Assembly (NCBI GenBank): GCA_050943935.1
Contig: JBMNQC010000004.1
Coordinates: forward strand, 62,001-126,000
Source of the DNA: Heteroscillospira sp050943935
GTDB taxonomy: Bacteria > Bacillota > Clostridia > Oscillospirales > Oscillospiraceae
Direction of reading: 5' to 3'
Length of the DNA: 64,000 bases
This document shows, piece by piece, positions 40,820 to 48,968 of the stretch; the first letter of the stretch is position 1; every line of letters begins with the position of its first letter. The notes beneath the pieces were generated by a model. That model did no database searches and was not told the origin of the DNA. It saw nothing but the letters and a program-made list of their open reading frames with translations. Position numbers and translations under genes: made by a program.

Positions 40820-41766
40820 ACATACTGGTTTGTCAGCCCGTCACGGAGAGTATGAAGGCCCGCTTTGCCGCAGCCTTCCCCGGGCATGACTTCATCTATA
40901 ACGAGCACCCGGCTCAGGCCGATTTCGCCGCAGCCGGGGCCATATTCGGTTTTCCCGAGCCGGATATGCTGAAATACGCCGAAAACCTGCGCTTTGTGCA
41001 GCTTTGCTCCTCCGGCGCGGAAAAGCACAACCCCGTGGTGCCCAAGGATGTCCCCCTGTGCTGCGCCACCGGAATTTTCGGCCGGGAGATAGCCGAGGTA
41101 CTGCTGGGCTATACCCTGTCCCTGTATAAGCATCTGCCCGCCTACCGGGACAAGCAGCGCAGGCAGCTCTGGGAGTACTGCGGCTTCAACCGCCCCCTAA
41201 CCGGCGCTAATGTGCTCATACTGGGCCTGGGCGATATAGGCCGCAGCTTTGCCGAACTGCTGCGCCCCTTCGGCTGCCGCATCACCGGACTGCGCCGCAA
41301 TGCCGGGGAGCGCCCCGACTGCGTGGACGGGGTTTATACCCCCGACAAGCTGGATGAGCTGCTGCCTAACGCAGACGTGGTGGCCATGTGTATGCCCGAC
41401 ACCGGGGACACCCGGGGCATAATGACCCGAGAGCGGATATTCGCCATGAAAAAGGGCGCCGTTCTGCTGAACGTGGGCCGTGGCAGCGCTCTGGACACCG
41501 GTGCTCTGCTGGACGCCGTGCGAAGCGGCCAGCTCGCAGGCGCGGCTCTGGACGTGCTGGACACCGAGCCTCTGCCCAAAGAGCACCCCCTGTGGGACGA
41601 GGAGAACATCATCCTCACCCCCCACACCGCCGGGCGCAGCTACAGCCCCTGGATAATTGAGGAGACGGGCCGGATATTTGAGGAGAATTTCTCCGCCTTT
41701 CTCGAGGGCCGCCCCCTTGTCACCCCCGTTGACCGTGAGACCGGATACATGGTCTCTCGCCCCTAG
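40816..41766 (+). CDS. D-isomer-specific 2-hydroxyacid dehydrogenase
   Basis: The 316-residue NAD-dependent dehydrogenase has the Rossmann loop GLGDIGRSFAELL (about 138-150) and the catalytic residues Arg in NVGRGSALD (about 220), Glu in DTEPLP and His in LTPHTAG (about 270). It should interconvert a 2-keto acid and its D-hydroxy acid; the substrate is unknown. It is sandwiched between mnmG and mnmA with a 4-base overlap in front and seven bases behind, which is not an obvious functional link. Confidence 0.88.
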   Translation: MNILVCQPVTESMKARFAAAFPGHDFIYNEHPAQADFAAAGAIFGFPEPDMLKYAENLRFVQLCSSGAEKHNPVVPKDVPLCCATGIFGREIAEVLLGYTLSLYKHLPAYRDKQRRQLWEYCGFNRPLTGANVLILGLGDIGRSFAELLRPFGCRITGLRRNAGERPDCVDGVYTPDKLDELLPNADVVAMCMPDTGDTRGIMTRERIFAMKKGAVLLNVGRGSALDTGALLDAVRSGQLAGAALDVLDTEPLPKEHPLWDEENIILTPHTAGRSYSPWIIEETGRIFEENFSAFLEGRPLVTPVDRETGYMVSRP

Positions 41767-41773
41767 AGCGCCT

Positions 41774-42787
41774 ATGAGAGAAAAGATAGTATTGGGCCTC
41801 TCCGGCGGGGTGGACAGCGCCGTATCCGCCGCCCTGCTCCGGGATGCGGGCTATGAGGTGCACGGCCTGTATCTGGATTTGGGTCTTGGCGGCAAGGCCG
41901 ACGCCGTCAGAGCCGCCGATGATCTGGGTATTCCCCTCACCGTGCGGGATATACGGCCGGAGCTTGAAAAGGCGGTCTGCGCCCCCTTTGCCGAGGGCTA
42001 CCTCCGGGGCGAGACCCCCAGCCCCTGCATACTCTGCAATCCCAGCGTAAAATTTCCGTCTCTGTTCCGTCTGGCAAAGGAGCTGGGCGCGGAAAAGGTG
42101 GCCACGGGCCACTATGCCCGCTGTGAAAACGGCGCCCTGTATCAGGGCAAAAGCGCCAACGACCAGAGCTATATGCTCTCCCGCCTCACGCTTGAGCAGC
42201 TTAAGCGCTGCGTTTTCCCTCTGGGCGGCATGGAAAAGACCGAGATACGCAAAAAGGCCGAAGAGCTGGGGCTATCCGTTGCCCACAAGGCGGACAGCAT
42301 GGAGATATGCTTCATACCCGACGGCGACTACGCCGCCTTTATCGAGAGCCGGGGCACAGTACCCCCGCCGGGAGATTTCATCGCTCCGGACGGCGCCGTG
42401 CTTGGTCGGCACAAAGGTATACACCACTATACCCTCGGCCAGCGCCGGGGGCTGAATATAGCCCTTGGCCGCCGGGTGTTCGTATCCGCCATAGACCCGA
42501 TAAACAACACCGTGACCCTGTCGGACGACGATGACCTGTACGTCACTCAGGCCAGGGCAAAAAACGCCAACTGGCTCATCACCCCTCCCCCCGATGGCTT
42601 TGACTGCCGGGTGCGGGTGCGCCACTCCCGGGTGAGCGCCCCGGCCCGGATAGTGCCGGATGGCGATGGCTTTGTGATTCACTTTGCCGAGCCAACGCGG
42701 GCCCCCACCCCCGGCCAGGCCGCTGTAGGCTACATCGGCGAGCAGGTGGTCTGCTCCGGCTGGCTCCTGCGGGAGGACACGCCGTGA
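41774..42787 (+). CDS. mnmA: tRNA-specific 2-thiouridylase MnmA
   Basis: The 337-residue enzyme thiolates wobble U34 of tRNA Lys, Glu and Gln. It has the PP-loop LSGGVDSAVSAALL (about 8-21), the first catalytic Cys in SPCILCNPSVKF (about 90-100), the second in MEICFIPDGDY (about 180-190) and the LGQRRGL segment. It is slightly shorter than typical MnmA. ATG 41774 has only a weak ribosome binding site, so translation probably depends on the preceding gene. Its stop overlaps the tadA GTG start. Confidence 0.93.
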   Translation: MREKIVLGLSGGVDSAVSAALLRDAGYEVHGLYLDLGLGGKADAVRAADDLGIPLTVRDIRPELEKAVCAPFAEGYLRGETPSPCILCNPSVKFPSLFRLAKELGAEKVATGHYARCENGALYQGKSANDQSYMLSRLTLEQLKRCVFPLGGMEKTEIRKKAEELGLSVAHKADSMEICFIPDGDYAAFIESRGTVPPPGDFIAPDGAVLGRHKGIHHYTLGQRRGLNIALGRRVFVSAIDPINNTVTLSDDDDLYVTQARAKNANWLITPPPDGFDCRVRVRHSRVSAPARIVPDGDGFVIHFAEPTRAPTPGQAAVGYIGEQVVCSGWLLREDTP

Positions 42788-43233
42788 CGGATAAGGCGCG
42801 CTATATGCGCGCGGCTCTGGAACTGGCCCGGGAGGCCTTCCGGCACGGCGAGGTGCCCGTGGGCTGCGTCATAGCGGACGCGGACGGCAATATCATAGGC
42901 CGCGGCAGGAACATGCGGGAGGAAAAGCGCTCCGCCCTCAGCCACGCGGAGTGCGAGGCCATAGAGGCGGCCTGCCGCAGCACCGGCGACTGGCGGCTGG
43001 AGGGCTGCACCCTGTATGTGACCCTTGAGCCATGTCCCATGTGCGCCGGAGCCATAATAAACGCCCGCATACCCAAGGTGGTGTACGGCGCCAGGGACGA
43101 GAGTCTCGGCTCCTGCGGCAGCGTGCTGAACCTGTTTGAGGAGCGCTACGGCCACCGCCCCGCCATCTACGGCGGCGTCCTGGCCGACGAGAGCGCCGAA
43201 CTGCTGAGGGAATTTTTTCAGAAAATGAGATAG
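42784..43233 (+). CDS. tadA: tRNA adenosine(34) deaminase TadA
   Basis: The 149-residue deaminase converts A34 to inosine in tRNA-Arg(ACG). It has the zinc site HAE (SHAECEAIEAA, about 57-67) and PCPMCAGA (about 83-90). The start is GTG 42784 and overlaps the mnmA stop (GTGA). A terminator follows, closing the mnmG-tadA operon, which puts three wobble-base enzymes together. Confidence 0.94.
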   Translation: MTDKARYMRAALELAREAFRHGEVPVGCVIADADGNIIGRGRNMREEKRSALSHAECEAIEAACRSTGDWRLEGCTLYVTLEPCPMCAGAIINARIPKVVYGARDESLGSCGSVLNLFEERYGHRPAIYGGVLADESAELLREFFQKMR

Positions 43234-43235
43234 AA

Positions 43236-43272
43236 AACAGCTCCGTCCCCCATGGGGGACGGAGCTGTTGTG
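43236..43272 (+). terminator. Terminator of the mnmG-tadA operon
   Basis: A 15-bp perfect stem (43236-43250 with 43255-43269) closes within three bases of the tadA stop; the T run is weak. Confidence 0.7.
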
Positions 43273-43299
43273 TTTACGGAAGAACTAGTATACACTCCG

Positions 43300-43445
43300 C
43301 TCTAACCGTAGAATCCGCTCCCCTAACAGGGGAGCTGTCGCGGAGCGACTGAGGGGTTTAAACTATCCAATTCGCTTGAGAGAAATTCGGAGGCTTAAAC
43401 CCTTCCGCCCGCTGCGGCGGGCACCTCCCCTGTTAGGGGAGGAAA
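43300..43445. repeat. Dispersed repeat, third copy with inverted ends
   Basis: The segment from accgtagaatccgctcccct (43305) to attcggag (about 43392) matches block A 33083-33168. It is followed by an inverted partner (cacctcccctgttaggggag at 43421-43440). So the ctcccctaacaggggag hairpin occurs in both orientations within 130 bases. Confidence 0.75.
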
Positions 43446-43468
43446 GTTCTGGTGCGGCGTTCTCCGCT

Positions 43469-44971
43469 CTACTTCTCCGCTCGTTTGACCTCCAGATAGT
43501 AATGCGGCACGCTCTGGTCAAGCTCCACGCTGAATATCCCCTTTTCCGGGTCCAGGCCCAGGTTCTGGCGGACTATGGCGCAGTTTTCAAAGTTCTCCAC
43601 AGCCGCCGTCTGGGAGGTGAAGTTCAGGCTGCTGCCCAGCTGTGTGGCCATATCATAGCCGTATACGCCACGGTTTTCCGTGTGTGCACAGTAGAAATCA
43701 AAGCTGGCCTCCTTGAGCATGGCGGCCTCCAGCACATCTCCCTCCCGGACGTTCACTCTGACGCTGAGGTAAAACACCCGGCTGCGCCCCAGAGCGTCGG
43801 AGAGTTGGCTCTCCAGATCGTCAAAGGCGCCCTCCATCCAGCCGCTTTCTATGCCCCGCAGCAGGACGCCGTACAGCATATCCGCGTCCTCCGGCTCCTC
43901 ACGCATCCGGGCGAAATCCTCAGCAGCCTCCCGGAGGGCGGCGCCCAGAGTTGTCTCCTCCCGGACTATGCGTGCGGAAACGCCCTCAAGGGCGTTATTT
44001 GCCGAGGTGTCGCCCGTCCTGTAGCCGTTTTGGGTGATCTCCCCTATATCCTCGCCGATTACTATCAGGAAATGTGGCTCGCTGCGCCATCTGGCCTGGC
44101 CCACGGAGCTGTTGCGGTACATTCTGCCGCCCTCCCTGTCGTAAGTGGCGCCGTTGAAGCCGTAGGACAGCACCCGTGTTTTGTCGTAGTCTATATCGAA
44201 ACCCCATTCCAGAGTGGGGTTCACATTCTGCTCCGAATCATCGGGAGCAGCTATGTCCACCGCCCGGTAGACTATAACCGGAGTGTCCTCCGCGCTCAGG
44301 TCGTTTTCCAGGGCCTCGGTCATATATTCGCCGTTTTCCAGTCCGGCCTCGTAATCCGACCACTCATAAAAATCTCCCAGGTTACCTGCGGACAGCTCAC
44401 ATTCCAGTTCCGTGCCGTTCAGGCTCAGCGTGGGCCGCAGTCTTTCAAGCTCCGTGATGCTCGATGTGAAGGGATAGACCAGGGTATACTCCCCCTCTCC
44501 GGTCAAAGTATACTTATCCCGCACCAGCACGTCGCTGCTGCTTCTTTCATAGCCGCCCTCGGGGAACCACTCCTCATACTGTGCTCTCGCCTGGGCCAGT
44601 TCCTCGGGAGTTGTATCCGGGTGCATTTCGGCAAGCATATCGTCTATACTGTACCACACCGGCTGCCAGGGGGAGAAATCCCAGCTAAGCTCCCGGGACG
44701 CGCTCAGCCCGGACTCCGCGGCGCTGAGTGGGAATACAGGCCCGGCGTATGACATGAAGGTCGTTCCCCCGCCCCCCGAGCCGCCTGCGGAGCCCTCATT
44801 CACTCCTCCGCCGCCCCCCGAGCCGCCCATGCGGGGGAGCAGTCCCACCGCAAGCGCCAATACGGCGGCTATGGCCGCAAGGCTGCGCCAATGTTTTCGC
44901 TTTTTCGGCTTTGTCTCAAGATTTTTATCGGAAATATCCGTAATGGCCTCAAAAATATCCTCTGCTCTCAC
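43469..44971 (-). CDS. Membrane protein coupled to an ECF sigma factor (candidate anti-sigma)
   Basis: The 500-residue protein has a cytoplasmic N-terminus of about 28 residues (MRAEDIFEAITDISDKNLE), a single span (about 30-47), a Gly/Ser-rich linker and a large extracytoplasmic domain without a known family. The layout (short cytoplasmic anti-sigma-like peptide, one helix, outside sensor) and the GTGA overlap with the upstream sigma gene indicate that it holds and releases that sigma factor. Two segments of the outer domain contain acidic, Tyr-rich sequence. The signal is unknown. Confidence 0.72.
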   Translation of the reverse strand: MRAEDIFEAITDISDKNLETKPKKRKHWRSLAAIAAVLALAVGLLPRMGGSGGGGGVNEGSAGGSGGGGTTFMSYAGPVFPLSAAESGLSASRELSWDFSPWQPVWYSIDDMLAEMHPDTTPEELAQARAQYEEWFPEGGYERSSSDVLVRDKYTLTGEGEYTLVYPFTSSITELERLRPTLSLNGTELECELSAGNLGDFYEWSDYEAGLENGEYMTEALENDLSAEDTPVIVYRAVDIAAPDDSEQNVNPTLEWGFDIDYDKTRVLSYGFNGATYDREGGRMYRNSSVGQARWRSEPHFLIVIGEDIGEITQNGYRTGDTSANNALEGVSARIVREETTLGAALREAAEDFARMREEPEDADMLYGVLLRGIESGWMEGAFDDLESQLSDALGRSRVFYLSVRVNVREGDVLEAAMLKEASFDFYCAHTENRGVYGYDMATQLGSSLNFTSQTAAVENFENCAIVRQNLGLDPEKGIFSVELDQSVPHYYLEVKRAEK

Positions 44972-45525
44972 AGGAAAAATCCCTCCTTTTCCAGATAGCC
45001 GCGCAGAGAGGCGCGCAGCCTGTGCAGACGCTGGGCGCAGCCCCGGAGGTCAAGAGCGCGCTCTATCTCCGAAACCGCCTCGCCGTACCAGTAGCGGCGC
45101 ACGAACATGATACGGTCGGCCTCCTTCCGGGCCGAGAGCCATGTGTCTATGGCGGCGGTGAGCTCCCGCAGCTCCATTTCAGCGGCGGGGTCGCCGTCAT
45201 TTGACACCAGGCACTCGCCCAGCTCCGACACCAGCTCATCGCTGCGGCCGCCGCCCCGCTTTTCCGCGGTGCGGCTGCGCCAGCGGCTTATGGACAGGTT
45301 GCGGACTATCCGCGCCAGAAAGGCCCGGAAATTCACAGGCCGCTGGGGCGGTATGCTGGTCCAGACTCTATGGTAGCCGTCGGAGACGCACTCCTCCGCG
45401 TCCTCATGTACGCCCAATATGTTCATGGCAAGGCTGCGGCATAGAGGGCCGTACTTGCCGTCCGTCTCCCGTATGGCCTGCTCGTCGCGGGCAAAATACA
45501 GGTCTATAATATCTCTGTCCTCCAT
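44968..45525 (-). CDS. ECF-type sigma-70 family sigma factor
   Basis: The 185-residue protein has region 2 (about 15-85, ECVSDGYHRVWTSIP in region 2.3-2.4 and FRAFLARIVRNLSISRWR) and region 4 (about 115-175, with ADRIMFVRRYWYGEAVSEIE and a HTH). No region 1 or 3 is present. It directs RNA polymerase to a small regulon, probably including its own operon. ATG 45525 has AGGAAGGGAG upstream. The membrane protein gene downstream overlaps its stop. Confidence 0.9.
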   Translation of the reverse strand: MEDRDIIDLYFARDEQAIRETDGKYGPLCRSLAMNILGVHEDAEECVSDGYHRVWTSIPPQRPVNFRAFLARIVRNLSISRWRSRTAEKRGGGRSDELVSELGECLVSNDGDPAAEMELRELTAAIDTWLSARKEADRIMFVRRYWYGEAVSEIERALDLRGCAQRLHRLRASLRGYLEKEGFFL

Positions 45526-45616
45526 GGGGCGCTCCCTTCCTGTGAAAGTACTTTCATCTGCTAAGACGCGTTTTCGGCGGAAATATCGCAGCTGCCGGAA
45601 ATTTTTTCGAATCTAT

Positions 45617-45810
45617 AAAAACTGCCCCTCCCGGATGGGAGGGGCGCGGTTTGAAGTCTTTTATGTATCGTGGATTCTAAAGGGGGCTTGGGTTTTCCGG
45701 AATAACAGTCTTACGGGTTTGCCAACTATGCTCACGTTAACTGGCTGAATCCTGCTTGGGACCCACCGTCCTTTCCGTAATACGCATATCGGTTTGTTGA
45801 CTGCCTTTCT
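45617..45810 (-). ncRNA. Probable structured RNA, about 194 nt (6S-like)
   Basis: A perfect minus-strand promoter, TTGACA (45845-45840), a 17-base spacer and TATATT (45822-45817), is followed by about 194 bases without a coding frame and by a strong terminator, a 9-bp stem (45624-45632 with 45637-45645) ending in TTTTT. The transcript has nested pairing on the minus strand: AAAGG/CCTTT, CAGTC/GACTG, TTACGG/CCGTAA and GCCAGTTA/TAGTTGGC (with G-U pairs that would be mismatches on the other strand). The size, promoter strength and rod-like pairing suggest 6S RNA, but I cannot confirm the family. Confidence 0.6.
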
Positions 45811-45868
45811 GGTTAAAATATACCACATCACGCCTGTTTTGTCAAGTATCTATGTGGATATTTACAAG

Positions 45869-46426
45869 CTATTCCTTCACGCTGCCGTCGGGATTGAACA
45901 CGGGCAGCTTCTGCAGGAAGATGATATCGTCTCTGTCGGCGGCCGCGCCCTCGGCCAGTATGGCCATTTTTCCGGCTATTACGGCGCCGGCCTCGTTCAC
46001 CAGCTCCTCCATGGCCCGCAGGCTCTCGCCGGTGGAGATAACGTCGTCCAGTATGAGCACGCGCTTGCCCCGGAGCAGCTCGGCGTCCTGAGCGTCCAGC
46101 ACCAGGTGCTGTACCTTGTCGGTGGTGATGCTCTTCACATCCACCTCGAAGGTGCCCTGCATATATAGCTTGGAGCCCTTGCGTGCAAGGAAGTATTTCT
46201 CGGCTCCGCTCTGGCGTGCCATTTCGTAGAGCAGAGGGATGCTCTTTGCTTCGGGAGCAATGAGGTAGTCATATTCCGGTGCGCGCTTGAGAAGCTCGGC
46301 TGCACAGTGGACGGTAAGCTCGACGTCTCCGAAAATAACAAAGGCGCCGATGTAGAGATCGTCGCTGACACGGCAGAGCGGAAGCTCGCGCTTTAGACCG
46401 GCGACGTCTATCTCATAGGTAAGCAT
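45869..46426 (-). CDS. Phosphoribosyltransferase family protein (adenine PRTase-like)
   Basis: The 185-residue protein is a type I phosphoribosyltransferase with the PRPP-binding motif VLILDDVISTGES (about 120-132). It is similar to adenine or xanthine phosphoribosyltransferases that salvage bases with PRPP. The base specificity is not clear from sequence. ATG 46426 follows GGGAGGATT; the 46444 start is rejected. The 6S-like RNA gene lies directly downstream on the same strand, from its own promoter. Confidence 0.82.
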   Translation of the reverse strand: MLTYEIDVAGLKRELPLCRVSDDLYIGAFVIFGDVELTVHCAAELLKRAPEYDYLIAPEAKSIPLLYEMARQSGAEKYFLARKGSKLYMQGTFEVDVKSITTDKVQHLVLDAQDAELLRGKRVLILDDVISTGESLRAMEELVNEAGAVIAGKMAILAEGAAADRDDIIFLQKLPVFNPDGSVKE

Positions 46427-46520
46427 GGTTAGAAATCCTCCCAAAAATTTTGCCTTTCGGCTGTATTTCGGCGTAAAACGCCAGACATATTATATAAACC
46501 TTTTGCTGAAAAATCAAGAC

Positions 46521-47783
46521 CTAGTCCCTATGTTCCATGGGCAGTCCGCTCAGGCGGCGGCGGACAAGGTCGAAGGCGTTGTTGGCGGAGGACAGGCGCA
46601 CCCGCGCTCTGGTCTTGCCCAGAGTGTAGAGGCGGCAATAAACTCCGCTCTCGTCGGCCAGGGAGATGAACACATCACCCACCTCGTGCCTGCCGTCGGT
46701 ATCCGGACCGGCCACGCCGGTTATGCCCACGCCTATGTCTGTGCCCATTACTTCGCGGACACGGACAGCCATCTCGCAGGCCACCTCATAACTGACGGCG
46801 CCCTTTTCGGCGATAAGGCCCGCGTCTATGCCCAGTAGCTTCGCCTTGGCCATGTCGGAATACACGGTGACGCCTCCGGGGAACACCTGAGAGGCGCCGG
46901 GAATATCGGTAAGGCGCTTAGCTACAAAGCCGCCGGTGCAGCTCTCAGCCACGGAGAGGGTGACGCCCTTTTCCTTCATAAGCTCAAACACGGCCTCCTC
47001 AAGGCTCCCGGCGTCCACGCCGTAGATATAGTCGCCTATCACGCCCCGCACCCGCTCTATAACGGGCACCATCATGGCCTCGGCCTCAGCCTCTGTGGCG
47101 GCCTTGGCGGTCACCCGGAGCATACACTCGCCCTCCTTGGCGTAGGGGGCCAGAGTGGGATTTTTAAGCTCGTTCATCAGCTCCCGGAGCCTGAACTCCA
47201 CAGCGGACTCGCCCAGGCCGAAGATACGCAGGTTGTGGGAAACTATGGTCTCGTCGCTGAGGGAGCGCAGATAGGGCATGCCGCAGTGGCGGAACATGGC
47301 GTTGCACTCCCGGGGCGGACCGGGCAGCATGAGGACTATGTTGTCCCCGGACTTGAAGGCGCAGCCGGGGGCTGTGCCCCAGAGGTTCTGGAACACGGTG
47401 CAGCCCACAGGCAGCCAGGCCTGCTGGAGGTTGTTCTCCGTCATGGGCCTGTTCAGGACGGCAAAATGCTCCCGCATACGGTCTGCCGCCTCCTGATTGA
47501 ACTCCATCTCCAGACCGAAGCACTCTGCCAGGGTCTGCTTGGTCAGGTCGTCGCAGGTGGGGCCCAGTCCGCCGGTTGTGATGATGATATCCGCGCGGCT
47601 GCGGGCTATCTCCACAGCCTGGCGCAGGCGCTGGGGATTGTCGCCCACAACGCTGTGCCAGTAGACGTTTATGCCCAGCTCAGAGAGCATTACGGACAGA
47701 TCCCGGGCGTCTGTATTCACGATGTTGCCCAGCAGCAGCTCGGTGCCCACGCCCAGCAGCTCGGCTGTATATACTTTACTCAC
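46521..47783 (-). CDS. cinA: CinA family protein (nicotinamide-nucleotide amidohydrolase type)
   Basis: The 420-residue protein has an N-terminal MoCF-like domain (about 4-170; TTGGLGPTCDDLT at about 69-81) and a C-terminal CinA amidase domain (about 255-415; SVAESCTGGFVAKRLTDIPG, shown as ESCTGGFVAK, and GITGVAGPDTDG). CinA hydrolyses NMN to nicotinic acid mononucleotide or ADP-ribose compounds and is linked to competence in some Firmicutes. The start is GTG 47783, overlapping the thiI stop (GTGA). Confidence 0.93.
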   Translation of the reverse strand: MSKVYTAELLGVGTELLLGNIVNTDARDLSVMLSELGINVYWHSVVGDNPQRLRQAVEIARSRADIIITTGGLGPTCDDLTKQTLAECFGLEMEFNQEAADRMREHFAVLNRPMTENNLQQAWLPVGCTVFQNLWGTAPGCAFKSGDNIVLMLPGPPRECNAMFRHCGMPYLRSLSDETIVSHNLRIFGLGESAVEFRLRELMNELKNPTLAPYAKEGECMLRVTAKAATEAEAEAMMVPVIERVRGVIGDYIYGVDAGSLEEAVFELMKEKGVTLSVAESCTGGFVAKRLTDIPGASQVFPGGVTVYSDMAKAKLLGIDAGLIAEKGAVSYEVACEMAVRVREVMGTDIGVGITGVAGPDTDGRHEVGDVFISLADESGVYCRLYTLGKTRARVRLSSANNAFDLVRRRLSGLPMEHRD

Positions 47784-48952
47784 GGCAGCAGCTTCACCCT
47801 TTCAATATTTTTAAAGGCCTCCTCCACCAGAGCCTCCACATCCAGAGCCTTCTCGGCCTCCAGAATCTCGTCAAGATGGGGCTTGGTGCGGGGGTGACGT
47901 GGGGTAAACACGGTGCAGCAGTCCTCGTAGGGCAGGATAGAGGTCTCAAAGGTGCCTATTTTCCGCGCTATCTCCACTATATCCCGCTTGTCCATACCTA
48001 TGAGGGGGCGCAGCACAGGTAGTGTCACGCACTCCTCGGTGACGGCCATGGCCTGCATGGTCTGGCTGGCCACCTGACCCAGATTCTCGCCGGTGATAAG
48101 GGCGGAGCAGCCGTTGGAGTCGGCCACCATCTGGGATATTCGCATCATAAAGCGGCGCATTATGAGGGTGAACAGCTCCTCGGGGCAATTCTCCCTTATC
48201 TCCTCCTGAATGTGGGTGAAGGGCACTATCTCCACGGTGAGCCGTCCGCAGTACTCGGTGAGGAGCTGCGCCAGCTCTATGACCTTCTCCTTGGCCTGCT
48301 CGGAGGTATATGGGAAGGAGAAGAAGTGCACGGGTATCACCTGCACGCCGCGCTTGGCTATCATGTAGCTGCTGACGGGGCTGTCTATGCCGCCGGACAG
48401 CAGAGTGACAGCCCGTCCGTTGCAGCCCACGGGCATACCTCCCGCGCCCTGAACGGCGTTGCCATGGACATAGGCGGCGTAGTCGCGTATCTCCACATTT
48501 ACTGTGAGCTCGGGGCTGTGTACGTCCACTTTTGTGTCGGGGAAGCGCTCGGAGAGCAGGCCGCCCACATACTGGGACACCTGTATGCTGGTCTTGCCGA
48601 AGCTCTTGTCGCTGCGCTTGGTCTCCACCTTGAAGCTCTTTGCGCTCTCCATGGCCTCGCCCAGGTACTCCACGGCGGTGTTGTATATAACGTCCAGGTC
48701 CTTTTCGCAGGCCATGGCCCGGTTCAGGCTCACCACGCCGAACACCTTTTTCAGGCGCTCAAAGGCCTCGTCCATATCGCAGTCGTCGCTGAGCGGCTCC
48801 ACATATATGGTGGACTGCACGGCGTAGACCTTGAACTCGCCCAGGTCCCGCAGGCGGCGGCGGGCGTTGGCCATGAGCTTCATCTCAAAGGACTTGCGGT
48901 TCAGGCCCTTGAGGACCATCTCTCCCTGCTTCAGCAGTATCATATCATTCAT
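47780..48952 (-). CDS. thiI: tRNA 4-thiouridine synthase ThiI
   Basis: The 390-residue protein has a ferredoxin-like and THUMP region (about 1-165) and a PP-loop ATPase (SGGIDSPVSSYM, about 184-195). It forms s4U8 in tRNA and may feed thiazole synthesis. The rhodanese domain of the E. coli enzyme is absent, as in other Firmicutes, so sulphur must come from a dedicated cysteine desulphurase (NifZ-type), not seen in this window. ATG 48952 follows AGAGGTGA. Confidence 0.93.
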   Translation of the reverse strand: MNDMILLKQGEMVLKGLNRKSFEMKLMANARRRLRDLGEFKVYAVQSTIYVEPLSDDCDMDEAFERLKKVFGVVSLNRAMACEKDLDVIYNTAVEYLGEAMESAKSFKVETKRSDKSFGKTSIQVSQYVGGLLSERFPDTKVDVHSPELTVNVEIRDYAAYVHGNAVQGAGGMPVGCNGRAVTLLSGGIDSPVSSYMIAKRGVQVIPVHFFSFPYTSEQAKEKVIELAQLLTEYCGRLTVEIVPFTHIQEEIRENCPEELFTLIMRRFMMRISQMVADSNGCSALITGENLGQVASQTMQAMAVTEECVTLPVLRPLIGMDKRDIVEIARKIGTFETSILPYEDCCTVFTPRHPRTKPHLDEILEAEKALDVEALVEEAFKNIERVKLLP

Positions 48953-48968
48953 GGGGTTTCACCTCTTG

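Noticed and set aside
45617..45810. SRP RNA, RNase P RNA or tmRNA in the 45.6 kb gap
   Set aside because: The length and lack of the conserved SRP tetraloop, RNase P core and tRNA-like ends argue against these; a 6S-like RNA fits better.
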